Assembly: GCA_031763025.1 (NCBI GenBank)
Contig: JASSKH010000025.1
Coordinates: forward strand, 620,001-684,000
Direction: 5' to 3'
From: Macrocystis pyrifera
Taxonomy: Eukaryota; Sar; Phaeophyceae; Laminariales; Laminariaceae
Length of the DNA: 64,000 nucleotides
Part shown: in pieces, positions 54,901-64,000 of the stretch
How positions within the stretch are numbered: the first letter of the stretch is position 1
Layout of the letters: each line of letters starts with the position of its first letter
The notes under the pieces: generated by a model
What the model saw: only the letters and a program-made list of their open reading frames with translations
What the model was told of the DNA's origin: nothing
The model's database searches: none
Translations under genes and position numbers: made by a program

Positions 54901-56729
54901 TTGAGGAGTGACAACGTGTTTTTTTGTTTGATTTGCGGTCTGTCTGGCTGTCCGTCCGCCAGTCTTGTGTCTGTCTGTCTGTCTGCGCCTGCCTGCCTGT
55001 CTCTGGCTGTGCCTGTTTGCCCGCGTGCCTACCTGCCTGCCTGCCTATCTTTGTCTGGCTGCCTGTCTACCTGTCTGTCAGCCTAGCTGGCTGGCTGTCT
55101 GCATTGTTGGCTTGTTGTCTGCTTCTCTGTCTCTGTATGTATGTCTGTCTGTCATATCACCTTTTTATATTATTATGCATTTTGCTTCTCCTTGGGCCGT
55201 AACTGCTGTATAGCGTTCGTGTTGTAGCTTAGACCCCGGGGTCTCAACAACAGCCCGTTCCACCCCGCTCCTCCTCGCTGCTCTTGTGCTCCTGCCCAGT
55301 TCCTCTATTTTTCAGTTATAGGCTATTTACTATTTATAAACTACGAAGTACGTATCATGCGATTACGCCTATTGGTAGTATATTTCTTCTCTTACATCGA
55401 AAGTGGTACTACTCAAGTAGGTATCACTTGGGACGCACATGGTAAGTCTTCGGCACCCCTTTACTGTTGTAGCAACACCTACTCAAACAGGTGCCGGTAC
55501 TGCTGTATTTTTTGCCGTGCCTACCAGCTCTGTAAAGCCGGAGGTCTGAAGCTGGATCTCCGCGCCGTCCGACCGAAGTCTCCGTTTTTTTGCGTAGCCC
55601 GCCTGCTGCAGCAGTCAATTTCTGCGGTATTTCTTCGTGCCAGGCTACAAACCTTTCTCTTCCTCCCTTACCTCCTATCACTCCTGCTGCTACACGCCGT
55701 CTCGGATAGCCGAGTCTCCAATATGGTACAACACCATTCGACTAACTCCTCCACCTTTTTTTTTTTTGCGAACCACGACAAACCAGAGTACAAAACCAAA
55801 CCAGCTAAGATGCCTTCCTTCAGCACTTACGGCTGATGATGGTTACACATACTCCCCACCACGCGTTCCTTGCGACAGCTATATATATACCGTCTGTCAC
55901 TGTTGGAGTGTGTGACCATACGCCTGGGTACTTGTACCTCTCTACGATGACTCAGTGCGGACACCGAGGACTATACCGGATTGTTGTTTATAAACACGGT
56001 TTATTGTCGAGTCAACAACGATAAAACCAACTTAATCAAGTACAAGATTAAAAAACAACCACAACAATACCAGCCAAAACAACGTAAACACGAACAATCT
56101 CTCTGTCATTTACCAGGGCTGGGCACTGGCACAGGGTGTGCTGGCAGTAGTAATCTACTGATTGACCAGGCGAGTATTAATCGGCATTAGTTTGACGTTC
56201 ACCCAAGAAACACGCCATGTACGGAACCCCACTAAAAGCGTGAGGAGATAGTAGAGAGGACAGTATGCTGCTCCAATCCAGTATACTGGTTGATTTTGGC
56301 GACAGCAGTGTAATCGCTACTGACTGAGTCATCCAGTGCCCAACCCTATAATTTACAGCATGGTTCCGCCAGCAGAAAGCACGTATTACTTGATTATGGT
56401 GTGAGCAAGCCGTAGAACCATATAGCGACACCAACCTTGAACAACGTTGAGCATAGGCTATTGTATAGGATTAGTGTAGCGCTCGCCGCTGATCACGATT
56501 TCTTACTCCGCTGCTGTTAGCGTCCTCCTAAAAGTGAGGGGTTTGTTCTTACTATGGTTTTCCTTCTTCGTGGGCCTAAACTACACCTGCCACTTTTTTT
56601 CAGGCGTTCGGGGGCAACTACACGACCAAATTCGATTCGGCGCTGTATATGAGAGCTCCGATGGACCAGGACTTCAGGGGAGCTCTAGCGGCCGCGTCTT
56701 CCGGGAAAGCAGCACCTGCGGGCTCTTGA
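48918..56729 (+). CDS. CRAL-TRIO (Sec14-like) lipid-binding protein
   Basis: Six exons, all phase 0: 48918-49136, 52261-52362, 52452-52610, 53108-53317, 54621-54743, 56604-56729 (TGA 56727-56729); 312 residues. Exon 1 holds the CRAL-TRIO N-terminal helices (DDACLTRYLRARSGDVEKAA then LEWRREFGLPE). Exons 3-6 form the lipid-binding fold: YVSGFDRQGRPILVMRPREE, GKVCIMIDYVGFSVRNA, MKTVGILQNHYPETLGVAYF then VSPPFVFRSFWK, VIYPFIDSDTKGKFCFV, and AFGGNYTTKFDSALYMRAPM near the end. The family binds phospholipids or other small lipophiles and exchanges them between membranes (family knowledge); the ligand cannot be told. Length fits a stand-alone CRAL-TRIO protein with no GOLD or other added domain. Exon 2 is the least certain: it rests on open frame, matching phase, a CTAAC branch-like site and GT donor rather than similarity. 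It is divergent from the Hel2-like gene. Confidence 0.88.
50225..50327 (+). mobile_element. TA-flanked TIR element, copy 12
   Basis: TTACGG...CCGTAA, TA on both sides, core in plus orientation; intron 1 (49137-52260) of the CRAL-TRIO gene. Confidence 0.92.
50505..50765. repeat. Relative of the fold-back element at 40.6-41.2 kb
   Basis: AAAAACGCCACCAAAACACA, GACGTCGAGGCCCCCAAAGG and GGGCCGATGTGCAAGATTGA correspond in inverse orientation to the left arm of the 40.6-kb element. It is in CRAL-TRIO intron 1; no second arm was found. Confidence 0.6.
51243..51578 (+). mobile_element. tRNA-derived SINE, copy 3, with target-site duplication
   Basis: A box TGGCTTGGTAGG (51257-51268) and B box GGTTCAAGTCC (51301-51311) occupy a tRNA-like head. 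The ~240-bp tRNA-unrelated body follows, and a 16-17-A tail. ATTGATA occurs directly before the head (51236-51242) and after the tail (51579-51585), as expected for L1-type target-primed insertion. It is in CRAL-TRIO intron 1. Confidence 0.93.
53545..54475. mobile_element. Large imperfect inverted repeat (fold-back) in CRAL-TRIO intron 4
   Basis: Left-arm words GTGCCGACGATAGTTAAGCG, GTGTTGCAGCCC, ACCAGTGCTACGTG and GAGCTGTGGGA recur inverted on the right as TCCCACAGCTC, CACGTAGCACTGGT, GCAACACTCCCC and CATAACTATCGTCGGCAC. The left arm itself contains two diverged direct copies (about 53690-53800 and 53835-53900). No coding capacity was found. Confidence 0.65.
54838..54925 (+). repeat. Partial duplicate of CRAL-TRIO exon 5 3' end
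   Basis: TTTGTTCGTGCCGAGCAGCG ... AGAACTTGGAGGTGGAGCAG, CTTGAGGAGTGACAACG and a T-run repeat the last ~70 bases of exon 5 (TTTCGTGCCCGGCAGCGCC ... CTGGAACAGCTTGAGGAG|GTGACG) about 170 bp downstream. One G is missing, so the duplicate has no GT donor at the matching place. Confidence 0.85.
54952..55155. repeat. (CTGTCTGCCTGC)n degenerate tetranucleotide tract
   Basis: CTGT/CTGC/CTGG units run for 200 bp in CRAL-TRIO intron 5. The rest of that intron (to 56603) has no recognised feature; an open frame at 55357-55836 looks non-coding. Confidence 0.88.
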
Positions 56730-56754
56730 ACCTTCGTTGTGAAATAGTTCACAG

Positions 56755-56990
56755 AGCGGACAAATGACGATCTAGATCGTCTGCATCAGCTAGACCATCT
56801 AGATCCTATCCTATGTTGCCGTTGTGATATGCTGCGCAAGGGCCGTATCTCACAGACCATACAGATCCCACCCGAAAACCTTGTGGGGCAAAATCCGAGT
56901 CATACCGGTCCTATCCGGCAAACAGGACCTAGATGGTGGCAGATAGCAACAAATCAGGGACGTATCTGCGCTGAGGGATCTAAATCGTCA
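56755..56990. repeat. GATC-rich dispersed repeat, copy 5
   Basis: ACGATCTAGATCGTCTGCAT, CCATCTAGATCCTATCCTAT, TTGCCGTTGTGATATG, TCTCACAGACCATAC and CCCACCCGAAAACC follow the family order. It starts 26 bp after the CRAL-TRIO stop codon. Confidence 0.6.
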
Positions 56991-57210
56991 TCTGTCCCAT
57001 GCGGGAAGTGTTTCGGCCGTGCTAACAAATCGCATCGTGCCACCCCAGCTAACGAATCGCATCGCGCCACCCCAGCGCTATTGGCTGAGCTTGATGATCT
57101 GTTTGGCTGCTGAGCTGTTGAGTTGAGTTGAGTTGTTTCGTAGCTGTTGGGCGGCTGAGCTTTGCTTTTCGAGGTTTCGAGCTGTTGCGGGTCACTTCGG
57201 GGGGGTTCGA

Positions 57211-57475
<265 letters not shown>

Positions 57476-58084
57476 TGGGGGGGGGGGTGTATCGGGGGTT
57501 TTGGTGACATGAATGAGACCTGTCTATGCATGGCGTCGAGTAAACTATATTGTTTTTGATCCAACGTAAGGCTACGCGGTTGGGCGTCTTTAATTTTTGA
57601 GCTGTTGCGGTTCAAGTCAGATGGAAGGGGAGGGAGAGGGTATCCCTTTTGTTTTGGTGAACGATGACCCCGAAGGCCAACGCATTGTGGAAGAAGCTAG
57701 GTTTTTGTTTTTCGCTCACCCCATGTAGCGAGCGATTGCGTTGAGCAGGAGGGCTTTTGAGGTTTTGAGCTGTTGCGGCGGTTCGAGCCAGATGGGAGGG
57801 GGGGCATCGTGTTTATTTGTTGTGACCCGAATACGATCGGTCGGGACACCCTGGGGGGGGAAAGTTATTGTAGATTGTTGTTAGTGTCGCCCCCTCCTCC
57901 ATGTAGAGGAACCTTTTTGAGAGAAGAGGCTCGTGTGGGCGGCGACTAGAGAAACACGTGTCACGTATCGAGTGTTGGCACTGACATAAACAGAGGTAAG
58001 CGTATCAAGGTTAAAAGCAAAGGTTCTCATATCGTAGGAGATCGGTATTTTTGGGCGAGTCAAAGCCTGTTTAGTCCTTAGCAT

Positions 58085-58615
58085 ACTTTTAGAGTAGAGA
58101 GGCAGTCAGTCAAGCGGTCAAACCGTCGTCTAGACCAAGCGGTCAAACCGCCGTCTAGACCAAGCGATCAAACCGTGGTCTAGACCGGTCACTTAGGGCG
58201 CCAAAGCCTGTGTTGGCCTTGTCAAACTGATTTCAGTACAGGGAGGCGCTGAATCAATAGGTCAAACCGCGGTCTAGACCGTCCATTTTGGACGTGTCAA
58301 AGCCTTTTTTTGGCCTTAACATACTGGTTTTGTGTTTAAGGAGGCGGTCAGTCAAGTGACCTAATCGGGTCTAGACCGGTCATTTTGGGCGTGCTAAGCC
58401 TGTTGGCCGTAACGTACTGGTTGTAGTGTAGGGAGGCAGTCAGTCAAGTGGTCTAGACCAGCCATTCGGGCGTGTCAAAGCCTGCTGTGACCTTAATATA
58501 ACGGGTTTAGTGCATGGAGGCAGTAAGTCAAGCAGTCAAACCACCTCAACACACTAGTTTTTGTCTAGGGGGGCAGTCAGGCAAAAGGGGTCAAACCGCG
58601 GTCTTCTAGCCCCTT
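58085..58615. repeat. Minisatellite, about five ~95-bp units
   Basis: Each unit has GAGGCAGTCAGTCAAG, GGTCAAACCGCGGTCTAGAC, CATTTTGGGCGTGTCAAAGC and TTGGCCTTAACATACTGGTT. The shorter palindrome-like GGTCTAGACC is itself repeated in the first unit. Confidence 0.88.
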
Positions 58616-59162
58616 CGGTTACACCCAAGAATGACGCGATGGTGCACAAGTAGCAGCAGCATTTGCTGTCTTAGCTCGCATGGCGAAGGTACTCGATCTT
58701 CTTTCTGGCCGATCCTGTCCGGATAGTTGGGCCCGATCGTGAAGGCGCCTTATCCTTGTTGAGGTGCCTTGTCCTGTGGAGACACCCGCGGGGTCAGAAC
58801 GACCGCGCACACGATGTCGAAGCGTTGGTTGTGAACCGACTCTTGGTCCCGATTCGTCTTTCGGTTTCCTCTATAAAGAGGGGTATACCTCCGGACCTGG
58901 GCGGGGCGGGGCGGGGCGGGGGAGAGGGGATGCCGCCACCCTTATTCCCCTTACGCCTCTGCCAAAAATATGCTGCTCTAGTACGTAGTTTGTCCCTTAA
59001 ATGGTGGGAGGGGGTGCAGTTGTATAGGGTTAACATTGGAGTAGGAAGGTATTTGAAACGCTTCTGTTTTTGGTGTTCATGTGTTGGCCGGCCTGGGGAA
59101 GCGGCCGCTGTGAGGGTGAAGACAGTTCGAAAGCTCTCGATCTGAAACAAAAATAAACTGTG

Positions 59163-59569
59163 ATGTTATTGTTTAATCGTTTTACCACGCTGGCAAAGTG
59201 TGTGATTTTGTCTATTTTATTCGCGCCAGCTACTACTGTAGACCCCACCGCGGAAGACCGTGGCGCTATCTCCGGAAAGACACATACCGACGGCGGAAAA
59301 AGTCTCTCTCTGTGTCCACGCGAGTGTCCACGCACCGGGCAGATCATCACCGATCGACATATGAACAATCTGAGATATTTTCAGGGCAGATATAGATCCC
59401 GGGCTCTGTACGGCAATATTCAGCTCCTGTTTCCGGGTTGGAGCCGCATGTCATCTCCATCTCGCACCACATTCCCTGGGCTGGAGCTGTACTTCGTGTA
59501 CAGGTCCCCTGCACTGCTTCAACATGTCGTACACCGGAATATTTATGAAGGATCTGCTACGAAATGATA
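59163..59569 (+). CDS. Possible small secreted protein (uncertain)
   Basis: An open frame of about 134 codons starts at 59163. It opens with a Lys/Arg-poor hydrophobic stretch (LAKCVILSILFAPATTVDP) that would suit a signal peptide, followed by a polar, Ser/Arg-rich sequence without a recognised domain. It is AT-balanced and not repetitive, but there is no similarity or splice evidence. It could equally be chance. Confidence 0.2.
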
Positions 59570-59743
59570 TTTATGATGGATTGTCTACTACTGTACATCG
59601 TGACATATGTGTCCGACGACGCGCATGCATGCAACCATTGTAAACGCCCGAGAGGGAGGGGTGACGGTGGAAGGGCATTTCAAATCGACATCAACGAGCA
59701 AGTACGTGGAAAGTGCGCGCGGGAGAGCGTTTCAACCCTTTTA

Positions 59744-59848
59744 TTACGGGGGTCCATGGTAAATAGGACCTATGGTATATATAAAAACCCATACATTTAC
59801 CTATTTTTACTGCCAAGATTTGGTCCTATTTGCTATGGTCCCCCGTAA
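59744..59848 (+). mobile_element. TA-flanked TIR element, copy 13
   Basis: TTACGG...CCGTAA, TA on both sides, core in plus orientation; intergenic. Confidence 0.92.
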
Positions 59849-59852
59849 TAGT

Positions 59853-59942
59853 GTGCCCTCCCGTTTTGGGGACGAACCAGTCAGATTCTAGGTATTTTGT
59901 CCCCACAATCGGGACCGCGGTCCTAAAAGGGTCAACAGAGAA
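59853..59942. repeat. Palindromic CCCGTTTTGGGGACGAA element fragment
   Basis: CTCCCGTTTTGGGGACGAAC faces TTTTGTCCCCACAATCGGGA followed by CCGCGGTCCTAAAAGGG. It resembles the 41.6-kb palindrome and the words at 60640-60700 (AACCCCTTTGGTAAAACAGC, CCCGTTTGGGGGACAAAG). Confidence 0.5.
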
Positions 59943-62233
59943 AGAGCGCACGCTACGGCAGGGCTGCTTGCGCCTACTGCGAAGTCGTAAGAGCGTTGAG
60001 TGCGCACGCAGGGGCGTGATCGCTCGTTATCAGCGCTCTTCTCTCGCGTTCTCGACAAAACGGTGAGGGGGCTGAATTCGAACATTCTAATTTCGGGAAA
60101 AAGGCTCCCTGACAACCAGATCTTTCCGAAAACAGCCTTCTTTTTCGGTGTTGGCAACCTTCCCGTTCTGGAGAAACAGAAAAATGGAGCGATGACCGAA
60201 GCGATCGCGCCACCCCTGTGCGAATGAAGTGAATGCTCTTTGAGGTACTTACCTGGTACTTATTTTCTGAGGCTCCTCGCGCAGGGACCTCTAGTATAAC
60301 ACCTCGCCCGAACGACTGATTCTTCGAAGTGCAAGCTTAGCCCGACGAACTACCCCGCAGAAAGCCTGATGTAGGTGTATCAGGCGCAATATTTATACAA
60401 GTCACGCGTACAGAGAGTAAAATGAGTTTTTGCTGTCACCCAACCGTAGCTCACCTTTGGGTGGTCATGGAATCTGTCGACGCACTATGGGCGCTACCGA
60501 CGTAAGGGCTTTACCGTCGTATGTGGAAGGCACATGGTTGATAGATAGCCTGCGGTAGGAACAGCATGAATCATGTACCAGGTAGTAAACAAAAACTATT
60601 CAAGTAGCGGTATCCCAACGGTATGGGGTAGTGTTGGCAGGGCCCTTAACCCCTTTGGTAAAACAGCCCCGTTTGGGGGACAAAGCACTTGGGATTTGAC
60701 TGGTTTGTTTTAAAAGAACCCGTCGGTCATAAATACTATGTGTCAGTGCCCCTGAGGAACCCCGTCGGTCGTCGTTTTTTTGTTTTAAAAAAAAGCGGTA
60801 CCCCAGTTGTTGGCGGCGGAAAAAAATGTCAATGCCACCGCTGGAGGCGCGGATTGCCTGGCACTCTGCCTGGCAGGCAATGCCAGCGGCCGGCTCCCCC
60901 TTTTTTTTGCACTGCCACCGAAACCCTTGGGTAGAGAACCAGCTACATACCTCGAGCGGGCCATGGACATCACGGGCACACCCTTCGAAGCATGCCGCAG
61001 GGCCGACAACGGGGCGCAGTGGACGCACAAATACATCCCAAAAAAAAAGGAACCGCGAGCGCGGCGCGGATGCACGATCGAACCGTTCTTCGAGGAGGGG
61101 GTGTCCGGGTGATCGACTGGCGTTGAAGCCCCGCCAGCAAGGGGTAGGCGCGTCTATCGGTGGGCGGCAGGAACGCCTTGGTTAGACCCCGGCGGAAGCA
61201 AAGAGGGTCTCCGCTTCCATTGAGAGCGGAGTTGTTATTATACTTGTATGGGAAGTTCTGGCGGATCTTAAGGGCCCTCTGGGAGACAGAGCGAACAGGA
61301 GCCTACCGGAATATGAAACTACCAACAGGCTCGGAAAGAGCCTACGGGGGATCGGAGAGGCACGGGGGGGGGGATCAAGGAAGACAGATGAGCGGCATCG
61401 TCCAGGCATCTTGGCTGGGGTGGGGCATTGGTACAGAGAAGAATGCCACCACCAGGTCTTCAGATATTCTTTTTTTTGCGGCGTACTATCGCGCGAGAAT
61501 CACAAATCCCCCCGAAAGCTCAACGTCAGCTAGAGCAGCAGGTAAACCCGGGTATAGATTCTCGCCAAGCCGCGTACACCGTGGCCCTAGATCAGCTACT
61601 TGAGACGGCAAGCCCTCCTGAACAAGACAATCCGGTAGGAAGGTTGAGAGACGGGAGACCCGGCCAAGGCTCGTCACAGTGATGTTTCAGGGGCAGGGGC
61701 AAGCTACCGCCTGCCTTGGGGTATTGCCCGGGCCAGAGATCGTGAGCATGGGCAGAAGAACGAAGACTCTCACGGATCATTCGAACGTATGGCGGGTGGC
61801 TAGGCCTCATGGGCAGAGCCCAACTCGTTCTTTGGTCCTGTCTGCATTAGTCGGGGACGCTCCTTCGCCTCTCTCGGGCGGATTCTGCTAAATATTTTCC
61901 GTTTACATGCTGCAATGCTATACAAGGTCTAGCTGAGGTCAGCGAGCAGCCTGTCGCCGGGTGAACGGCAAAAAATCTTCGACAGCCACATTGGACAACC
62001 ACCAGTGCTTTTCTGCGAAAATAGACGCACGCTACGGTAAGGATGACGGATGGCGCGCCTGAAAGTTCTTCGCTTGAGGAGCTTTATTCTATACCAGTAC
62101 GAGTATACTTTTACAACCTTTACTACCTTTAATCAAAAACTGATTCGAGAAAATGTTCAAGTTGTGGGTAGGTGACCATTCCCACGCCGGCCTATATGGG
62201 CATTTTACGAGGAGCCATACTGGTAGTATTTAG
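59943..62233. other. Interval without a recognised gene; some coding-like fragments
   Basis: Short open frames with protein-like composition occur on the plus strand, for example around 60930-61112 (ERAMDITGTPFEACRRADNG) and 61490-61680 (RQAAYTVALDQLLETASPPE). They are broken by stops and no family was recognised. They could be exons of an unrecognised gene or retroelement debris. Confidence 0.3.
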
Positions 62234-63003
62234 CAGGGCTTTTCGCGGGTCACGGGGTGTTCAAAATGTCACGGGTCGGGTCGGGTCGGGTCAGAGAGTG
62301 TTCAAAATCTCACGGGTCGGGTCAGGTCGGGTCAAGAGGTTTTCAAATCTCACGGGTCGGGTCGGGTCAGGTCAAGAGTTTTTCAAATCTCACGGGTCGG
62401 GTCGGGTCGGGTCAAGAAGTGATGAAAAGCTCACGGGTCGGGTCAGGTCATGACCCGTGAGAAACGGGTCACTCGCGGGTCGGGCCAGCGTGACCCGCGA
62501 GTTTTTTTTCTGCTGACCCGCGGGTCGGACCCGCGCGTCTGGCCCGCGGATCCGGCACTCAAAACACTTCCCGCTCTCTTACCCAAAGGCCTTTCTCGTA
62601 CAAATACTCAATAATACTCTTTTGGTATCCTATTCAAACATTAAAACACTGCCAAATCCATATACGCATGCCCGCATCCATTTATACCCACTACAGCCAG
62701 GCTACATATCGCTTGTGGGCACAAAAATGAATATTAACTTGATTTTGAAGTGTCGACCCACGGGCGGGAACCGCAGGCCGGACCTGCGGGTCAAGATAAA
62801 TAGTCTCGCGGGTCAAGGTGACCCGACCCGCATGAAACCCGTGACTCACGGGTCAATCCGAGGGTGGCGGGTCGGGTCGGGTCGGGTCAGAGGTTCTGAA
62901 ATCTCGCGGGTCGGGTCGGGTCGGGTCAAGAGGCTTTCAAAATCTCGCGGGTCACCCGACCCGACCCGACCAGTGAGATTTGACTGACCCGCGAAAAGCC
63001 CTG
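62234..63003. mobile_element. Non-autonomous hAT-like element, 770 bp
   Basis: Perfect 19-bp inverted ends: CAGGGCTTTTCGCGGGTCA (62234-62252) and TGACCCGCGAAAAGCCCTG (62985-63003). Flanks GTATTTAG (62226-62233) and GTATTCAG (63004-63011) form an 8-bp duplication with one change. CAGGG termini and 8-bp duplications are hAT hallmarks. Inside each end are tandem subterminal repeats of GGGTCGGGTCGGGTCAAGAG with TTTTCAAATCTCAC spacers. The middle (62560-62760) is AT-rich and has no transposase. Confidence 0.88.
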
Positions 63004-63532
63004 GTATTCAGTGCTGTTGACCCTCAAATTGTGTCCCAACCATGGTGGGCGCCTCCTCAGTTGAGGAGCCCCGTCCAATAGCTTAGAAGAAGTTCGACCG
63101 ACTCTGTTTGGTCCGTCTCTTCAAATGACAATCACGTACCGGTTCGGGCTGTTTGGCCCAAACATTTATGGCTCTTGACTCCTGAGTTTGTACGAGAAAG
63201 TGGTGACTCACGTGTTTGACTGTCGGCCTATGTATGTATGGCTCTTGACTATTGAGGTTGTGAGTAAAACTGGTGACGCACGCGCTTCTCTTCATCTGCC
63301 CCTCCTACCTGCTGGGAGACCAAGGAGTAGGAGCACGACCTCCATCATCAATCTTCTCATCGACTCTGTCTGAAGTGTCTTGACTACTTTTCCTGAGTCT
63401 AACAAACAGAAACGTGCTACGCACTCCCATCGAAGGGAGCATTCAACCTCCGTACGTACATCACGCACTGTTCGACACCTTCGGCATTCTACCCACAGGT
63501 CACACGCCCTCACACGTCTTCCGAGCCGACAG

Positions 63533-63604
63533 GTTTTCGTTGATCCCCACACAAGGGAGGAATACCTCGTAGACTTTGATGCCGTGCTGGAAAATCACAA
63601 CTGA
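63533..63604 (+). CDS. Possible terminal exon of an unrecognised gene
   Basis: After an AG acceptor (63531-63532) the frame reads VFVDPHTREEYLVDFDAVLE then NHN and stop. The composition is protein-like, but upstream exons were not found and no family was recognised. Confidence 0.2.
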   Translation, partial: VFVDPHTREEYLVDFDAVLENHN

Positions 63605-63689
63605 AAACTCTGGAGTCTAGGAACCCGACGACCAATACACGAAGCAACTACAGTAGGCTCCCCCCTTTCTCGGTCGTGGCGTTAGCTTC

Positions 63690-63880
63690 ACTGGTAAGGA
63701 AAAGCTCCGATGCTCGAGTGAGATCTGTTGATGGACGGGAAGAGGTAAACGCCTCAAAATCGGTGAAACCTGGAGGCTCGCTGCTGGCGTAGGGGAGGTT
63801 CCGGCGCTAGAGTGAGATCGGTTGATGGTCGGTTGATGGAAGGGAGAGATAAATGCCTCGAAATCGGTGATGTACCGTTG
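63690..63880. repeat. Tandem duplication of ~100 bp
   Basis: CTCGAGTGAGATCTGTTGAT ... GGTAAACGCCTCAAAATCGG and CTAGAGTGAGATCGGTTGAT ... GATAAATGCCTCGAAATCGG are consecutive diverged copies near the right edge. Confidence 0.75.
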
Positions 63881-64000
63881 GGGTGAGGCATCCGACCGAG
63901 AGCGGGTCCCTTCAGCGACAGCCGTTCTGTTTTCAATCCTCTGGCCGATAGGAAAACCGCTAAGCTCGACAACTTTAGTACTGCCACCCTTTCTTTGGGA

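Noticed and set aside
55357..55836. Open frame of 159 codons between CRAL-TRIO exons 5 and 6
   Set aside because: Low-complexity Cys/Leu/Phe composition, no domain, and the flanking exons splice in phase without it.
58756..59145. Plus-strand open frame of 129 codons
   Set aside because: Overlaps equally long frames on the other strand and contains a (GGGGC)n tract; no similarity recognised.

Overview
This is a eukaryotic nuclear window: genes are split by GT-AG introns of several hundred to several thousand bases, and the intervening DNA is full of simple repeats, minisatellites and small inverted-repeat transposons. A flagellar SPEF1 homologue, stramenopile-like gene structures, CAG/CCG-rich low complexity and perfect strand alternation of neighbouring genes suggest a brown alga (Ectocarpus-like). 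That is an inference; no search was run.

Four genes could be rebuilt exon by exon. (1) 1406-3211 (-): 5' part of a SPEF1/CLAMP calponin-homology protein that runs off the left edge. (2) 3732-17717 (+): a roughly 1,440-residue protein made of a long coiled coil, a poly-Q and acidic linker, and a divergent actin-related domain (nine exons). (3) 29222-48623 (-): a ZNF598/Hel2-type RING and zinc-finger ubiquitin ligase of ribosome quality control, eleven exons, with its RING finger split by an 8.4-kb intron. (4) 48918-56729 (+): a 312-residue CRAL-TRIO (Sec14-like) lipid-binding protein, six exons. Strands alternate -,+,-,+. Genes 1/2 and 3/4 are head to head, with start codons 520 and 294 bp apart, so two bidirectional promoters are likely.

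The rest is repeat-rich. 17.7-29.2 kb, between the convergent 3' ends of genes 2 and 3, is almost entirely degenerate minisatellites with one SINE. Right of 56.7 kb are a 131-bp poly(G) tract, a tandem array, a 770-bp hAT-like element and no recognised gene. Mobile elements include thirteen copies of a ~106-bp TA-flanked inverted-repeat element (eleven in introns), three copies of a tRNA-derived SINE, one PIF/Harbinger-like and one hAT-like non-autonomous element, several fold-back elements, and a family always found next to a G/C homopolymer.

The most unusual pattern is that short tandem duplications straddle exon edges in three different genes. They carry the last or first bases of an exon plus the splice site into the neighbouring intron, and at the 3' end of the actin-related gene one grades into a CCAAT-containing minisatellite. 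Several exons also need single-base corrections at homopolymers to stay in frame.
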